A stretch of 54,294 bases of DNA from Nitrospira sp. bin75 (GTDB lineage Bacteria; Nitrospirota; Nitrospiria; Nitrospirales; UBA8639). Location: NCBI GenBank assembly GCA_002238765.1, contig MPMZ01000013.1, positions 1-54,294 of the forward strand. The letters run 5' to 3'. The notes under the pieces are model-generated. The model did not search any database. It was given only the letters and a program-made list of their open reading frames with translations, and was not told the DNA's origin. Numbering within the stretch: the stretch's first letter is position 1; each line of letters starts with the position of its first letter. The position numbers and the translations under genes were made by a program. This document shows, piece after piece, positions 34,567 through 43,570 of the stretch.

Positions 34567-35490
34567 TTACTCCGTCAACACGCGTCGAGTCCGTTGAATA
34601 TCCTGAGCGATTCGTTCGGCAAGTTGCGCGGCATCTTCAAACCGTTCATCGCCTCGAATGTATTGTAAAAATTGAACTTCAACGGGTTGCCCGTACAGGT
34701 CACAGTCGGCATCCAGGACATGCACTTCCAGCAACCGTTCCCCTTCTCCGAACGTGGGACGTGTCCCGATATAACTCACGGCAGGAAACACCGCCTCCTG
34801 CCATACCATCTTCGTGGCATACACCCCGTCTGGCGGGAGCACCCGGTCTTTCTCCGGTCGAAGGTTAGCCGTCTGGCAGCCCAACTGCTCCCCACGATGG
34901 GCGCCTTCAATCACCGTACCCTTCAGCGAATACGGGCGTCCCAGACATTGCATGGCTTCTTCCAGCTTCCCCGTTCTGATGAACTGGCGGATCCTCGTCG
35001 AGCTCACGACGGTTTCCCGGGAACTCACCGGTTTAACGAGATGAACCCGGAAACCGGCTTGCCCGGCCAAGTCCCGCAGGATTTCCGTGTTGCCTGCCCG
35101 GTCTTTGCCAAAGACAAAGTGCTCCCCCACGAACAGATCCTTGACGCCCAGCCCGTCCCGCAGGATCGAATAGACAAACTCCCTTGGGCTCAAGGCGGCA
35201 AACGTTGTGGTGAAATTCAACACCACCAGGTGCTCGACGCCTTGCCCCTCAAACCACGCCAATTTTTCCGAAGGGGACGTCAGAAATTGAAAGGGGTTTC
35301 CCGGACTCAACACCAACACCGGATGGGGATCAAACGTCAACACCATCGGCGTGCCCTGTTGTTCGCGCGCACATTGAACGACGGCGGCGAGTAATTGTCG
35401 ATGCCCGATGTGCTGCCCGTCAAAATTGCCGATGGTCAGAACCGGGTTGGGCGGCAAGGGAAGAGTTGGAAGTCCGCGCGAGACCTTCAT
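34567..35490 (-). CDS. ribF: Bifunctional riboflavin kinase/FAD synthetase
   Basis: RibF, 307 residues, makes FMN and FAD from riboflavin. The N-terminal nucleotidyltransferase domain opens with [16 protein letters not shown] (19-34) and contains [17 protein letters not shown]; the C-terminal kinase domain holds [20 protein letters not shown] and [12 protein letters not shown] 35490 overlaps the hemB stop (ATGA), so the genes are coupled; the longer frame to 35610 merely runs through hemB. The gene is complete and of normal length. Confidence 0.94.
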   Translation of the reverse strand: MKVSRGLPTLPLPPNPVLTIGNFDGQHIGHRQLLAAVVQCAREQQGTPMVLTFDPHPVLVLSPGNPFQFLTSPSEKLAWFEGQGVEHLVVLNFTTTFAALSPREFVYSILRDGLGVKDLFVGEHFVFGKDRAGNTEILRDLAGQAGFRVHLVKPVSSRETVVSSTRIRQFIRTGKLEEAMQCLGRPYSLKGTVIEGAHRGEQLGCQTANLRPEKDRVLPPDGVYATKMVWQEAVFPAVSYIGTRPTFGEGERLLEVHVLDADCDLYGQPVEVQFLQYIRGDERFEDAAQLAERIAQDIQRTRRVLTE

Positions 35491-36470
35491 GGGGTAGCGG
35501 CATTCAAGAACTTGGCGGCATCCTTGGCAAAATAGGTCAGGATGAGGTCGGCACCGGCACGTTTGATGGACAGGAGCGTTTCCATCGTCACCTTGGACTC
35601 GTCCACCCACCCCTGTTGGGCGGCGGCCTTGATCATGCTGTATTCACCACTGACTTGAAACGCAGCGACGGGCACGTCCACCTCAGCCCGCGTCCGCGCA
35701 ATAATATCGAGGTAAGACAGCGCCGGTTTGACCATGATCACGTCCGCCCCTTCCTCCACGTCGGCCAGCACTTCACGGACGGCTTCGCGGGCATTGGCGG
35801 GATCCATTTGATACGAGCACCGATCACCGAACGCGGGGCTTGAAGAAGCCGCCTCCCTGAACGGCGCATACAAACAGGACGCATACTTGGCGGCATAGGC
35901 CATGATGGGCACGTGCTCAAACCCTCCTCGATCCAATTCGTCACGGACCGCCGCGACTCGCCCGTCCATCATGTCAGACGGCGCCACCATGTCGGCCCCG
36001 GCTTCCGCGTGCGTTTTCGCCATCAGGCGCAAACAGTCGAGGGTTTCATCGTTCAGAATGCGTCCGTCTTTCACGATCCCGCAATGCCCATGCGACGTGT
36101 ACTCATCGATACAGACATCCGTGACGACGAACAATCCTGGAAGATGCTTCTTGAGCGCGCGGACCGCCCGTTGCACGATCCCGTTCGGATCATAACCGGA
36201 CGACCCGCGTTCATCCTTGTGATCCGGGATCCCGAACAGTATCACCGCCGGAACACCCAGCGCATGAACGTCGGTCGCTTCCTTGAGCAGACGATCGACG
36301 GACCACCGGAATTGGCCGGGCATCGACAGAATGGCCTCTTGCTGATCCGTCCCTTCCCTCACGAACAAGGGATAAATCAGGTTGCTCGGCGCAAGAACGG
36401 TTTCCCGGACCATCCGTCGAAGCGGCTCGGATTCACGCAAGCGCCGCATTCGCTGACGAGGAAATCCCAT
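35487..36470 (-). CDS. hemB: Porphobilinogen synthase (delta-aminolevulinic acid dehydratase)
   Basis: HemB, 327 residues, joins two 5-aminolevulinate molecules into porphobilinogen. Schiff-base lysines are Lys195 in AAKYAS and the lysine of [14 protein letters not shown] near 247. The metal-site region reads [14 protein letters not shown] (118-131); one cysteine of the usual zinc set is an Asp, a pattern between zinc- and magnesium-type enzymes. ATG 36470 follows AGGAGA. Together with hemA, hemC and cobA-hemD it completes the route from glutamyl-tRNA to uroporphyrinogen III in one leftward cluster. Confidence 0.95.
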   Translation of the reverse strand: MGFPRQRMRRLRESEPLRRMVRETVLAPSNLIYPLFVREGTDQQEAILSMPGQFRWSVDRLLKEATDVHALGVPAVILFGIPDHKDERGSSGYDPNGIVQRAVRALKKHLPGLFVVTDVCIDEYTSHGHCGIVKDGRILNDETLDCLRLMAKTHAEAGADMVAPSDMMDGRVAAVRDELDRGGFEHVPIMAYAAKYASCLYAPFREAASSSPAFGDRCSYQMDPANAREAVREVLADVEEGADVIMVKPALSYLDIIARTRAEVDVPVAAFQVSGEYSMIKAAAQQGWVDESKVTMETLLSIKRAGADLILTYFAKDAAKFLNAATP

Positions 36471-36556
36471 GCTCTCTCCTAAAACCGGCTTGAAGAACGA
36501 TGCCCGGGTTTGCGACTCATCGAGCGAGATCACCGCCGGCATCACCAACGCTACGA

Positions 36557-36949
36557 TTATCTCCTGGGGAGATTCGTCAAGAACACAACCAGGTCCCGCA
36601 CGGAAATCATCCCCACGAGTTCTCCGCCTCGCGAGACGCCCAAGTGCCGGACGTGTTCCTTGGCCATCAGGTCATTGGCATCCAAAAGCGTCTTGTTCTC
36701 GTCAATTTTCAAGACGGGTGCCGACATGATTTGTTCGACGGTCGTCCGGTCCGAATCCAATCCCGCCGCCACCAACCGCCTGACGAGATCCGTATCGGTC
36801 AGCACCCCGATGATCTCCTTATCCCGGGTGACGAACACACTGCCGATACCACGATCCTTCATGATTTCCGCCGCCTGCCGGACACTGGTGTCACGATCAA
36901 CGGCGACAAATTTGTCAGCGGGGACCATAAATGATTTCACTGGAACCAT
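36557..36949 (-). CDS. Two-CBS-domain protein (copy 1)
   Basis: A 130-residue protein consisting of two CBS domains: [24 protein letters not shown] and [10 protein letters not shown] for the first, [24 protein letters not shown] and GMISVRDLV for the second. Paired CBS domains bind adenine nucleotides and act as energy or ligand sensors. Ribosome-binding site AAGGAGA precedes ATG 36949. It lies between cobA-hemD and hemB and is a clear paralogue of the gene at 38579, though it lacks that gene's C-terminal tail, ending at LPRR. A role in tuning heme synthesis is only inferred from position. Confidence 0.85.
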   Translation of the reverse strand: MVPVKSFMVPADKFVAVDRDTSVRQAAEIMKDRGIGSVFVTRDKEIIGVLTDTDLVRRLVAAGLDSDRTTVEQIMSAPVLKIDENKTLLDANDLMAKEHVRHLGVSRGGELVGMISVRDLVVFLTNLPRR

Positions 36950-37036
36950 AAAATTCTCCTTGGATTAACACGCGTCGTTAAACAAAAAATGCCCCACCCT
37001 CCATGCCCTCGGGGGCTTTCGACCATTTATGCGCCG

Positions 37037-38578
37037 TCAGGAAGGCACCTCGTGTCGGACGTAGTCGATGAGCGACTGAACCAACGCCGGAATCGTGTTC
37101 TGCGCAGCCATGACGTGAACGTCCAAACCCATCTCACGAATGGTTTGCGCCGTAATCGGTCCGATACTGGCAATCACCGTTCCATTCAAATGTTGCTTCA
37201 CGTCACGGGCTCCATTGAAGAGTCGAACAAAATTCCGAACGGTGGACGAACTGGCAAACGTAACGACGTCGATCAACCGGTCACGAAACAGTTGACGAAC
37301 GTGTTCCCGTTCGATCGCCGGCGCCATGGTCTTGTAGACTTTCACGACTCGCACAAACGCCCCTGATCGCTGCAACTCGTCAGGCAGAATCTCACGCGCT
37401 TGCGCCGCCCGGGCGATCAACACCCGTTGACCGGACGCGCCGTTTCGCTTCAGGACGTCGATAAGCCCTTCGGCCTGGTACGTCTCCGGCACAAGATCGG
37501 CGTCAATGCCGAATCGCTTTACTTCTTCGGCCGTCCGGGGTCCGATACAACAGACCTGCAACCCTGCCAATGCTCGCCCGTCACAACCACGGTGCCGCAG
37601 GCGTTGCATAAATGCCTTTACCCCATTGACGCTGGTAAACACAAGCCATTGATAGGTGGCCAGTTGCTCGATGGCTTCATCGACTTCCGCCCAATCATCA
37701 GGTGGACCGATGTCGATGGTCGGGCATTCAATCGGTTCTCCGCCTTGAGACCGGATCAGACTCGACAGTTCCGACGCCTGGGCTTTGGCGCGCGTCACGA
37801 GCACGCGCTTCCCGAACAAGGGTTGCGTCTCGAACCAATTGAGTTGTTCGCGCAACCGGACGACGTCCCCGACCACCACCACCGTCGGGGGGCGAATATC
37901 AGCCGCTTTCGCGCGATCGACGATATCCCGCAAGGTTCCAACCACCGTCCGTTGTTTGGGATAGGTTCCCCACCGGATCAACGCCACGGGGGTATCCACG
38001 GATTTCCCTTCCTCAACCAACCGGGAGACGATCATGGCTAAATTTGTGACGCCCATCAAAAACACCAGCGTCCCCTCCGCGGCGGCGAATCGCGGCCATT
38101 CCAATACCGTCTCTTCCTTAGCCGGATCTTCGTGCCCCGTGATAAAGGCCACGGTGGACGCCAGGGTTCGATGCGTGACGGGAATTCCCGCATACGCGGG
38201 TACCGCGACCGCCGAAGTCACACCCGGCACCACTTCAAAGGGGATTCGATGTTCAACGATCCACTCGGCTTCCTCCCCGCCCCGTCCAAACACAAAAGGA
38301 TCTCCACCCTTCAACCGGACCACGCATTTCCCTTCACGAACCTTTTCCAGCATCAATTCATTGATTTCGTCCTGAGGCCGATAGGTTCCGCACCCGCGGC
38401 GCCCCACGTAAATCCGCTCCGCCTCGGAGGGGACGAAATCCAACAACGCGGGATTGGCAAGATGGTCGTACAACACGACGTCCGCTTCCTGAAGACAGGC
38501 TTTGCCGCGAAGCGTCAGAAGACCGGGATCCCCCGGACCCGCTCCTACCAGATAGACTTTGGGTCGAAACGCGGCCAT
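37037..38578 (-). CDS. cobA-hemD: Uroporphyrinogen-III C-methyltransferase/uroporphyrinogen-III synthase fusion
   Basis: A 513-residue fusion. Residues 1-250 are a SUMT/CobA methylase (YLVGAGPGDPGLLTLRG, GGDPFVFGRGGEEAEW, VPGVTSAVAVPAYAGIPVTHR), which makes precorrin-2 for siroheme and cobalamin. Residues 260-510 are HemD (VLVTRAKAQASELSSLIRSQGGEP, then FTSVNGVKAF and FASSSTVRNFVRLF), which closes the uroporphyrinogen ring. The fusion places the branch point in one protein. ATG 38578 directly follows the stop of the second CBS gene (TGAATG), which itself carries a copy of the hemC tail. Confidence 0.94.
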   Translation of the reverse strand: MAAFRPKVYLVGAGPGDPGLLTLRGKACLQEADVVLYDHLANPALLDFVPSEAERIYVGRRGCGTYRPQDEINELMLEKVREGKCVVRLKGGDPFVFGRGGEEAEWIVEHRIPFEVVPGVTSAVAVPAYAGIPVTHRTLASTVAFITGHEDPAKEETVLEWPRFAAAEGTLVFLMGVTNLAMIVSRLVEEGKSVDTPVALIRWGTYPKQRTVVGTLRDIVDRAKAADIRPPTVVVVGDVVRLREQLNWFETQPLFGKRVLVTRAKAQASELSSLIRSQGGEPIECPTIDIGPPDDWAEVDEAIEQLATYQWLVFTSVNGVKAFMQRLRHRGCDGRALAGLQVCCIGPRTAEEVKRFGIDADLVPETYQAEGLIDVLKRNGASGQRVLIARAAQAREILPDELQRSGAFVRVVKVYKTMAPAIEREHVRQLFRDRLIDVVTFASSSTVRNFVRLFNGARDVKQHLNGTVIASIGPITAQTIREMGLDVHVMAAQNTIPALVQSLIDYVRHEVPS

Positions 38579-39025
38579 TCACTCGTGTCCATAGATTTGC
38601 TCTAAAATATGTCTTCCCCCCGAACCCAGGATCCATCTCCTGGGAAGATTCGACACAAACTTGACCAAGTCCCTCACGGAGATCATCCCGACGAGTTTTC
38701 CTTCCCGCAAGACACCCAAATGCCGGACGTGTTCCCTGGCCATTATGGCATTGGCATCACGAATCGTCTTGTTCTCATCAATTTTTATCACGGGCGCCGT
38801 CATGATCTGTTGAACGGGCGTCTGGTCCGGGTCCAAGCCCATCCCCACCAACCGCCGACAGATATCCGTATCGGTCACAATTCCGATGACCACCCTGTCC
38901 CAGGTGACCAGGACACTGCCGATACCGGTATCATTCATGAGTTTCGCCGCTTGCCGGACACTGATGGCACGATCAACGGCAATGATTTTTTCAGCGGGGA
39001 CCATAAACGATTTCACTGGAACCAT
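38579..39025 (-). CDS. Two-CBS-domain protein (copy 2) with a hemC-derived C-terminal tail
   Basis: A 148-residue paralogue of the CBS protein at 36557, similar through residue 129 (NLPRR). The last 18 residues, ILGSGGRHILEQIYGHE, instead match the end of HemC (ILGAGGKQILDQVYGRV). At DNA level roughly four fifths of the final 57 bases agree with the hemC 3' end. The simplest reading is that a CBS gene was inserted after hemC with duplication of the hemC tail, which became the new C-terminus. Ribosome-binding site AAGGAGA precedes ATG 39025. It lies between hemC and cobA-hemD and touches the latter (TGAATG). Confidence 0.85.
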   Translation of the reverse strand: MVPVKSFMVPAEKIIAVDRAISVRQAAKLMNDTGIGSVLVTWDRVVIGIVTDTDICRRLVGMGLDPDQTPVQQIMTAPVIKIDENKTIRDANAIMAREHVRHLGVLREGKLVGMISVRDLVKFVSNLPRRWILGSGGRHILEQIYGHE

Positions 39026-39070
39026 GGAACTCTCCTTGGATGACAGTTCGAGGGTCTTCGATCATTCATT

Positions 39071-40018
39071 TTACACGCGTCCATACACTTGATCCAAAAT
39101 TTGCTTTCCTCCCGCACCCAGGATCCGCTCGGCCAAGGACGTACCGAGCGGAGCCGCCTGGTCCGCCGGTCCCTCGATCCGATCACGAATAAGGTGCGTT
39201 CCGTCAACACTTGCGACAAGTCCCTCGAATCGCACCGTTTGGTGCTCGACGACCGCATGGCCCGCGATCGGCACCTGACAGCCTCCCTCCAATCGATCCA
39301 GGAAGGCCCGTTCGGTCGAAACCGCGATGGAGGTCCGGGGATCGTTGATGGGGGCCAGCAACTCTCGAACAAACGTATCATCCACGCGCGATTCGATCCC
39401 CAAGGCTCCTTGACCGACCGCCGGAAGACTCAAGGTCGAAGGAAGATACTCGGTAACGTGGCCGGCCCAACCCAACCGGGTCAGACCCGCCGCGGCCAGG
39501 ACAATCGCATCGAACTCGCCTTCCTGAAGTTTGCGAAGGCGGGTGTTCACGTTTCCCCGAAGCATGACAACGCTCAGGTCCGGCCGGTGAGCCAACAACT
39601 GGGATTGCCGCCGAAGGCTGCTGGTTCCCACCTTTGCGCCTGCCGGCAGATCGCGGAACGCCACGTGGTCCCTGGTCAATAAGGCATCCCGGGCATCCTC
39701 CCGTGCCGGGACACAGACAATAGCCAAACCCTCCGGCAACGCCGAAGGCACGTCTTTCATGCTATGGACCGCGAGATCAATGTTTCCCCTGGCCAGCGCT
39801 TCCTCGATTTCCTTGACGAATAATCCCTTCCCGCCGATTTTGGCTAACGGCACGTCAAGAATGTTATCACCGCTCGTCCGAATCCGCTGAAGCCGGATCG
39901 ACACGGAGGGATCGATTTCCCGGAGTCGAGCCTGGACCCATTCCGCCTGCCAAAGAGCCAGTTGACTACCACGTGTTCCAATGACGAGAGACGTCCGCCG
40001 TCCATTCGTAAGACTCAC
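39071..40018 (-). CDS. hemC: Hydroxymethylbilane synthase (porphobilinogen deaminase)
   Basis: HemC, 315 residues, polymerises four porphobilinogens into hydroxymethylbilane. Signatures: IGTRGSQLALWQA, the catalytic Asp in HSMKDVP (83-91), GTSSLRRQSQL, and the dipyrromethane-cofactor Cys247 in GGCQVPI. GTG 40018 is chosen: it follows AAGGAA by five bases and gives the conserved N-terminus, whereas the frame runs open to 40255 through the hemA end. Its last 18 codons are repeated, diverged, at the end of the CBS gene downstream. Confidence 0.95.
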   Translation of the reverse strand: MSLTNGRRTSLVIGTRGSQLALWQAEWVQARLREIDPSVSIRLQRIRTSGDNILDVPLAKIGGKGLFVKEIEEALARGNIDLAVHSMKDVPSALPEGLAIVCVPAREDARDALLTRDHVAFRDLPAGAKVGTSSLRRQSQLLAHRPDLSVVMLRGNVNTRLRKLQEGEFDAIVLAAAGLTRLGWAGHVTEYLPSTLSLPAVGQGALGIESRVDDTFVRELLAPINDPRTSIAVSTERAFLDRLEGGCQVPIAGHAVVEHQTVRFEGLVASVDGTHLIRDRIEGPADQAAPLGTSLAERILGAGGKQILDQVYGRV

Positions 40019-40064
40019 TCTGATTCCTTTATCAGCCGTGCCATCGCCGGGACACGCATCGACC

Positions 40065-41471
40065 CTACAAGCCCGAAGCCCGGGGGGAAATCCTTTCTTG
40101 TTCCAATACTTCGGTCGACTCGGGCGAATGCGCATCAGGCTCCGCGTCTTCCCCTTCCATATCTTGCCCGTCCCGAACGTCCACGGATTCCTGCCGAGGA
40201 AGACTCTGACCCAAATCATAAAACCGTCTCGCCGCTTCGATATACACCAACCCATTGGACGATTGGGCGGCAGATTTCAAGGCCACCAATGGGCCGTGAA
40301 GCAGTTTATTGACGATCGCTTGGGCGAGACCTTCCACGGTTTCCTGCTGCTGTGGCGTCAACGTGCCAAGCCGGCCGAAGGCTTTCTGCAACTCCGCCTG
40401 CTTCAGGGCATCCGCACGTTTGCGTAACGCAATAATCGTGGGAGTCGCCTTCAATGCCTGGAGCCATTTCATGATGACCACGACTTCATCTTTGACGATA
40501 CCTTCCGCGCGAGTGGCTTCCAGCATGCGTTCTTCCCGGTTCTGTTCGATATGCGATTCAAGATCATCGATGTCGAACAGAAACGCATTATCGACCTGGC
40601 GTACGTCAGGATCGATATTGCGGGGGACCGAGACGTCGATCAGAAAAATCGGCCGGTTCCATCGTGCGCGCACCGCCCGCTCCACGTCCTCGGGACTGAT
40701 CAGATAGTGGGACGCCCCGGTCGAACACAGCACGATGTCGGCCCGGTGCATGTTCGCGCGAAACTCGTCAAAAGGAATGGACACTCCGTTAAACCGGGCA
40801 GCCATAGCCGAGGCCCGAACCGGGTTCCGCGTGGTGAGCAACACCTCATGAACGCCGTGATTGACCAGATGTTGCGCTGCCAATTTGGCCATTTCTCCGG
40901 CCCCGACCAGCATCACCGTCCGAGCCGCCAGGTTGCTGAACACTTTCTTGGCCAATTCGACTGCGGCATAGCTCACGGAGACCGCGTTTTCCGCGATCCG
41001 GGTTTCCGTGCGGACACGTTTGGCCACGGAGATCGCCTTTTTGACCACCTTGTTCAGGACGACCCCGGTGGCATTATGCGTCAACGCCTCCTGGAACGCG
41101 TCTTTCACCTGACGCAAGATCTGCGGTTCTCCCACCACCAGGGAGTCGAGGCTCGAAGCCACACGAAACAGGTGAGTGATGGCCGGATCCCCCGCGTGAC
41201 AATACAGACGAGGCAGTAATTGTTCCGCAGATACCGAAAAGTGCGTATCCACGAAAAACTCCTGAACGGCGGAAAACCCTTGTTCCACCTGATCGACGAC
41301 CGCATACACTTCAACGCGATTGCAGGTCTGCAACAACATCCCCTCACGAATACCCCCGTGAGCCATGAGCCGGTTCAGGGCTTCACCCATCCGGCTGTCG
41401 GGAACCACGAGGAGTTCTCGAAGCTCGACGGGAGCGGTCTTATGACTCAATCCGACGACGATGATGTTCAT
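40065..41471 (-). CDS. hemA: Glutamyl-tRNA reductase
   Basis: HemA, 468 residues, reduces glutamyl-tRNA(Glu) to glutamate-1-semialdehyde, the first committed step of heme synthesis in bacteria with the C5 pathway. The catalytic Cys50 is in LLQTCNRVEVY; SSLDSLVVGEPQILRQVK, the NADPH loop VGAGEMAKLAA and IDVSVPRNIDP follow. A roughly 40-residue acidic C-terminal tail is not conserved. ATG 41471 gives the family start and overlaps the stop of the upstream ccsA-like gene (TGATG); the frame is open to 41636. Confidence 0.95.
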   Translation of the reverse strand: MNIIVVGLSHKTAPVELRELLVVPDSRMGEALNRLMAHGGIREGMLLQTCNRVEVYAVVDQVEQGFSAVQEFFVDTHFSVSAEQLLPRLYCHAGDPAITHLFRVASSLDSLVVGEPQILRQVKDAFQEALTHNATGVVLNKVVKKAISVAKRVRTETRIAENAVSVSYAAVELAKKVFSNLAARTVMLVGAGEMAKLAAQHLVNHGVHEVLLTTRNPVRASAMAARFNGVSIPFDEFRANMHRADIVLCSTGASHYLISPEDVERAVRARWNRPIFLIDVSVPRNIDPDVRQVDNAFLFDIDDLESHIEQNREERMLEATRAEGIVKDEVVVIMKWLQALKATPTIIALRKRADALKQAELQKAFGRLGTLTPQQQETVEGLAQAIVNKLLHGPLVALKSAAQSSNGLVYIEAARRFYDLGQSLPRQESVDVRDGQDMEGEDAEPDAHSPESTEVLEQERISPRASGL

Positions 41472-42277
41472 CAGCTTATGGAAGCACCGTTCCCTTTCAA
41501 CACGACCCCGATAAACGTCAACAACACCCCGGCGAACCCCACGATCGTCAGATAGGCCGCCTTTTTCGCTCTCCACCCGACAGTCACCCGCCCCATCAGG
41601 ACCACGAAATAAAATACCCACGTCACCAGCGCCCAAATCTGTTCGGGATTCCAGCTCACATAGGCACCCAAGGTCAGTTGGGCGGACATGGCTCCCGTCA
41701 GAATCCCCAGGGTGAGGAACGGGAACCCCAACAACATCGAACGCTGGTTCAGCATGTCCAGGAAATCCAAGGGTGGTAACTTAAAGGACAAGACGTTGAA
41801 TTGTTTGGACTTCAGCAACCGGTCCTGCATCAGATACATCACCCCTGCCACAAAGGCCACGGCAAACCCGACGGCTCCCAACATGCTGAGCGTGACGTGG
41901 ATCCACATCGCTCGAAACATGGGTTGAAGAACCGGGGTTTCCGAAGGCAGGATCGCCGTCGAGACCAGCGAAAAAAAGGCAATGGGCAACATGAAGGCAC
42001 CCAACACATAGAGCCGTTGGAAAAGGACGACCAGCAAAAAGAAAAGAACCAGGGACCACGAAAAAAACGATAAGGCCTTATGGAACGTGACCCATTGCAC
42101 TTCGTCTCCGGAAAATACCTGAACGGCCAGGACGACGGAATGAATGGCAAATCCGATACACGTGAAGGCAAATGCCACCCGGGCAAGAAACTCAGACCGC
42201 CGGAGCAGGTACACCAGGGACAGCAAGACCCCAATAAAGTACAACCCCAACGTAAGTTGCAAGAAGGCAACGGTCAT
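41471..42277 (-). CDS. CcsA/HemX-like cytochrome c assembly membrane protein
   Basis: A 268-residue protein with about eight transmembrane helices, matching the cytochrome c assembly (CcsA/CcmC) fold. A histidine in FRAMWIHVTLSMLGAVGF and the tryptophan-rich segment SWNPEQIWALVTWVFYF correspond to the heme-handling region, in a short variant form. It is often called HemX when, as here, it directly precedes and overlaps hemA. It may deliver heme for cytochrome c maturation or stabilise HemA. ATG 42277 is preferred over GTG 42286. It is the first gene of the heme cluster. Confidence 0.85.
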   Translation of the reverse strand: MTVAFLQLTLGLYFIGVLLSLVYLLRRSEFLARVAFAFTCIGFAIHSVVLAVQVFSGDEVQWVTFHKALSFFSWSLVLFFLLVVLFQRLYVLGAFMLPIAFFSLVSTAILPSETPVLQPMFRAMWIHVTLSMLGAVGFAVAFVAGVMYLMQDRLLKSKQFNVLSFKLPPLDFLDMLNQRSMLLGFPFLTLGILTGAMSAQLTLGAYVSWNPEQIWALVTWVFYFVVLMGRVTVGWRAKKAAYLTIVGFAGVLLTFIGVVLKGNGASIS

Positions 42278-42403
42278 CGGTACCACCGAAAATAGTGCTA
42301 TACACCTAGTTTAGAAGTATAGATAGGCCGTTTGCGGATAGCAAGAAAGGAAAGGATGAAGCGGGACATCGACATGCGGTGAGGCTGACCAGCCGATGGT
42401 GGA

Positions 42404-43180
42404 TCAGCCGCCCGACCCCGCCGTGGCACCACCGCATACGTTCATGACCTGGCCCGTAATCGATGCCGCATCCGCTTGGCAAAGAAAAATCGCCAAGGCG
42501 ACGACCTCCTCGACCTCCGCCATCCTCTTAATGGGTACCGCCGCAACGGCCTGGGTCCGGAATTCTTCAGCCGGCATATCCAGGATCGCCGCTGTTTCCT
42601 CAATACCCTGACGCGCCATATTGGTATCGACCCAGGTAGGACAGATGGCATTCACCGTAATGCCTCGCCCGGCCACTTCGAGCGCCAAGGCCTTGGTAAA
42701 TCCGAGTATGCCGTGTTTGGCCGTACAATACGCCGCGTAACCGGGGACACCAAACCGTCCGAGGACGGAAGACATGTTCAGAATGCGACCGGGATCCTTC
42801 ATATGCGGCAACACGACTTTCGAGCAGAGATAGGAGCCGGTCAAATTCACGTCAAGAATATTCAACCAACGCGTATCATCAGGATCGTCGATCGGAGTCC
42901 TGCCCGACACGCCGGCATTGTTGACCAAAATATCAACCTGTCCCCATTCGTTCACAACGGACACAACAAAACGCTCCACCTCATCCCGCTTGGTCACGTC
43001 GGCGGGCACGCCCATGGCGGTTCCGCCCTGTTCACGGATCCGGGCAACCGTTTGCTCAAGGAGTTCCGCACGCCGCCCGCACACGGCGACGCGAACGCCT
43101 TGATCCGCCAAACCCAGAGCCATACCTCTGCCGATTCCTGATCCGCCTCCCGTGACAACAGCCACACGTCCCTTCAACAT
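42404..43180 (-). CDS. Short-chain dehydrogenase/reductase
   Basis: A 258-residue classical SDR using NAD(P)(H). Cofactor loop TGGGSGIG at 10-17, NNAG at 87-90, catalytic Ser in NMSSVLG, Tyr151 and Lys155 (YCTAK). The sequence is closest in style to 3-oxoacyl-ACP reductase or 3-hydroxybutyrate dehydrogenase types, but the substrate cannot be read. Ribosome-binding site GAGGGAA precedes ATG 43180. The gene is monocistronic, separated from ccsA by about 120 bases. Confidence 0.85.
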   Translation of the reverse strand: MLKGRVAVVTGGGSGIGRGMALGLADQGVRVAVCGRRAELLEQTVARIREQGGTAMGVPADVTKRDEVERFVVSVVNEWGQVDILVNNAGVSGRTPIDDPDDTRWLNILDVNLTGSYLCSKVVLPHMKDPGRILNMSSVLGRFGVPGYAAYCTAKHGILGFTKALALEVAGRGITVNAICPTWVDTNMARQGIEETAAILDMPAEEFRTQAVAAVPIKRMAEVEEVVALAIFLCQADAASITGQVMNVCGGATAGSGG

Positions 43181-43254
43181 CGCCAGTTCCCTCTCTCGTT
43201 CATACCACGTACAGAAAGTCTGTATCCGACATGGTTAACGGGAATTCGGTCATT

Positions 43255-43465
43255 CCCGCCTATCCTTCTGTCATCCCCGGCCTGATCGGGGATCCAGGGT
43301 CTTTGTCTTTCTTGTTTCCCTCTTTTGCCGGCCCTGCTTATCCTGAGCGTAGAGCCGTAGGTCGGGTTAGCCCTGAGCTTGTCGAAGGGCGTAACCCGAC
43401 GATTCCGAACCCCGACCATCGGCCTGCTGTCGGATGACGCTACGCTAATCCGACCTACGAAACCC
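43255..43465. repeat. Cluster of intergenic repeats (families B and C)
   Basis: The 390-bp gap 43181-43570 has no gene. At 43272-43299 is a family B hairpin (TCATCCCCGG / CGGGGATCCAG). At 43358-43462 is a longer element in which GTAGGTCGGGTTAG and CTAATCCGACCTAC form the ends, with GGGCGTAACCCGAC inside, so it can fold into a hairpin. A short family C copy is at 47000-47030. Confidence 0.7.
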
Positions 43466-43570
43466 CGGAATGACAATTCTGATGTGTGCAGCCTCTTGTT
43501 TTGTCAACAACTGCGTGAACGTTTACAATGATTGCCCGTACGCGCAACTCCACCTCACGGAGGCTCATTC

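Noticed and set aside
36470-36557. Copy of the cobA-hemD 3' end after the first CBS gene, by analogy with hemC
   Set aside because: Only a short GCGTTGGT match is visible; not enough to claim a duplicated tail.
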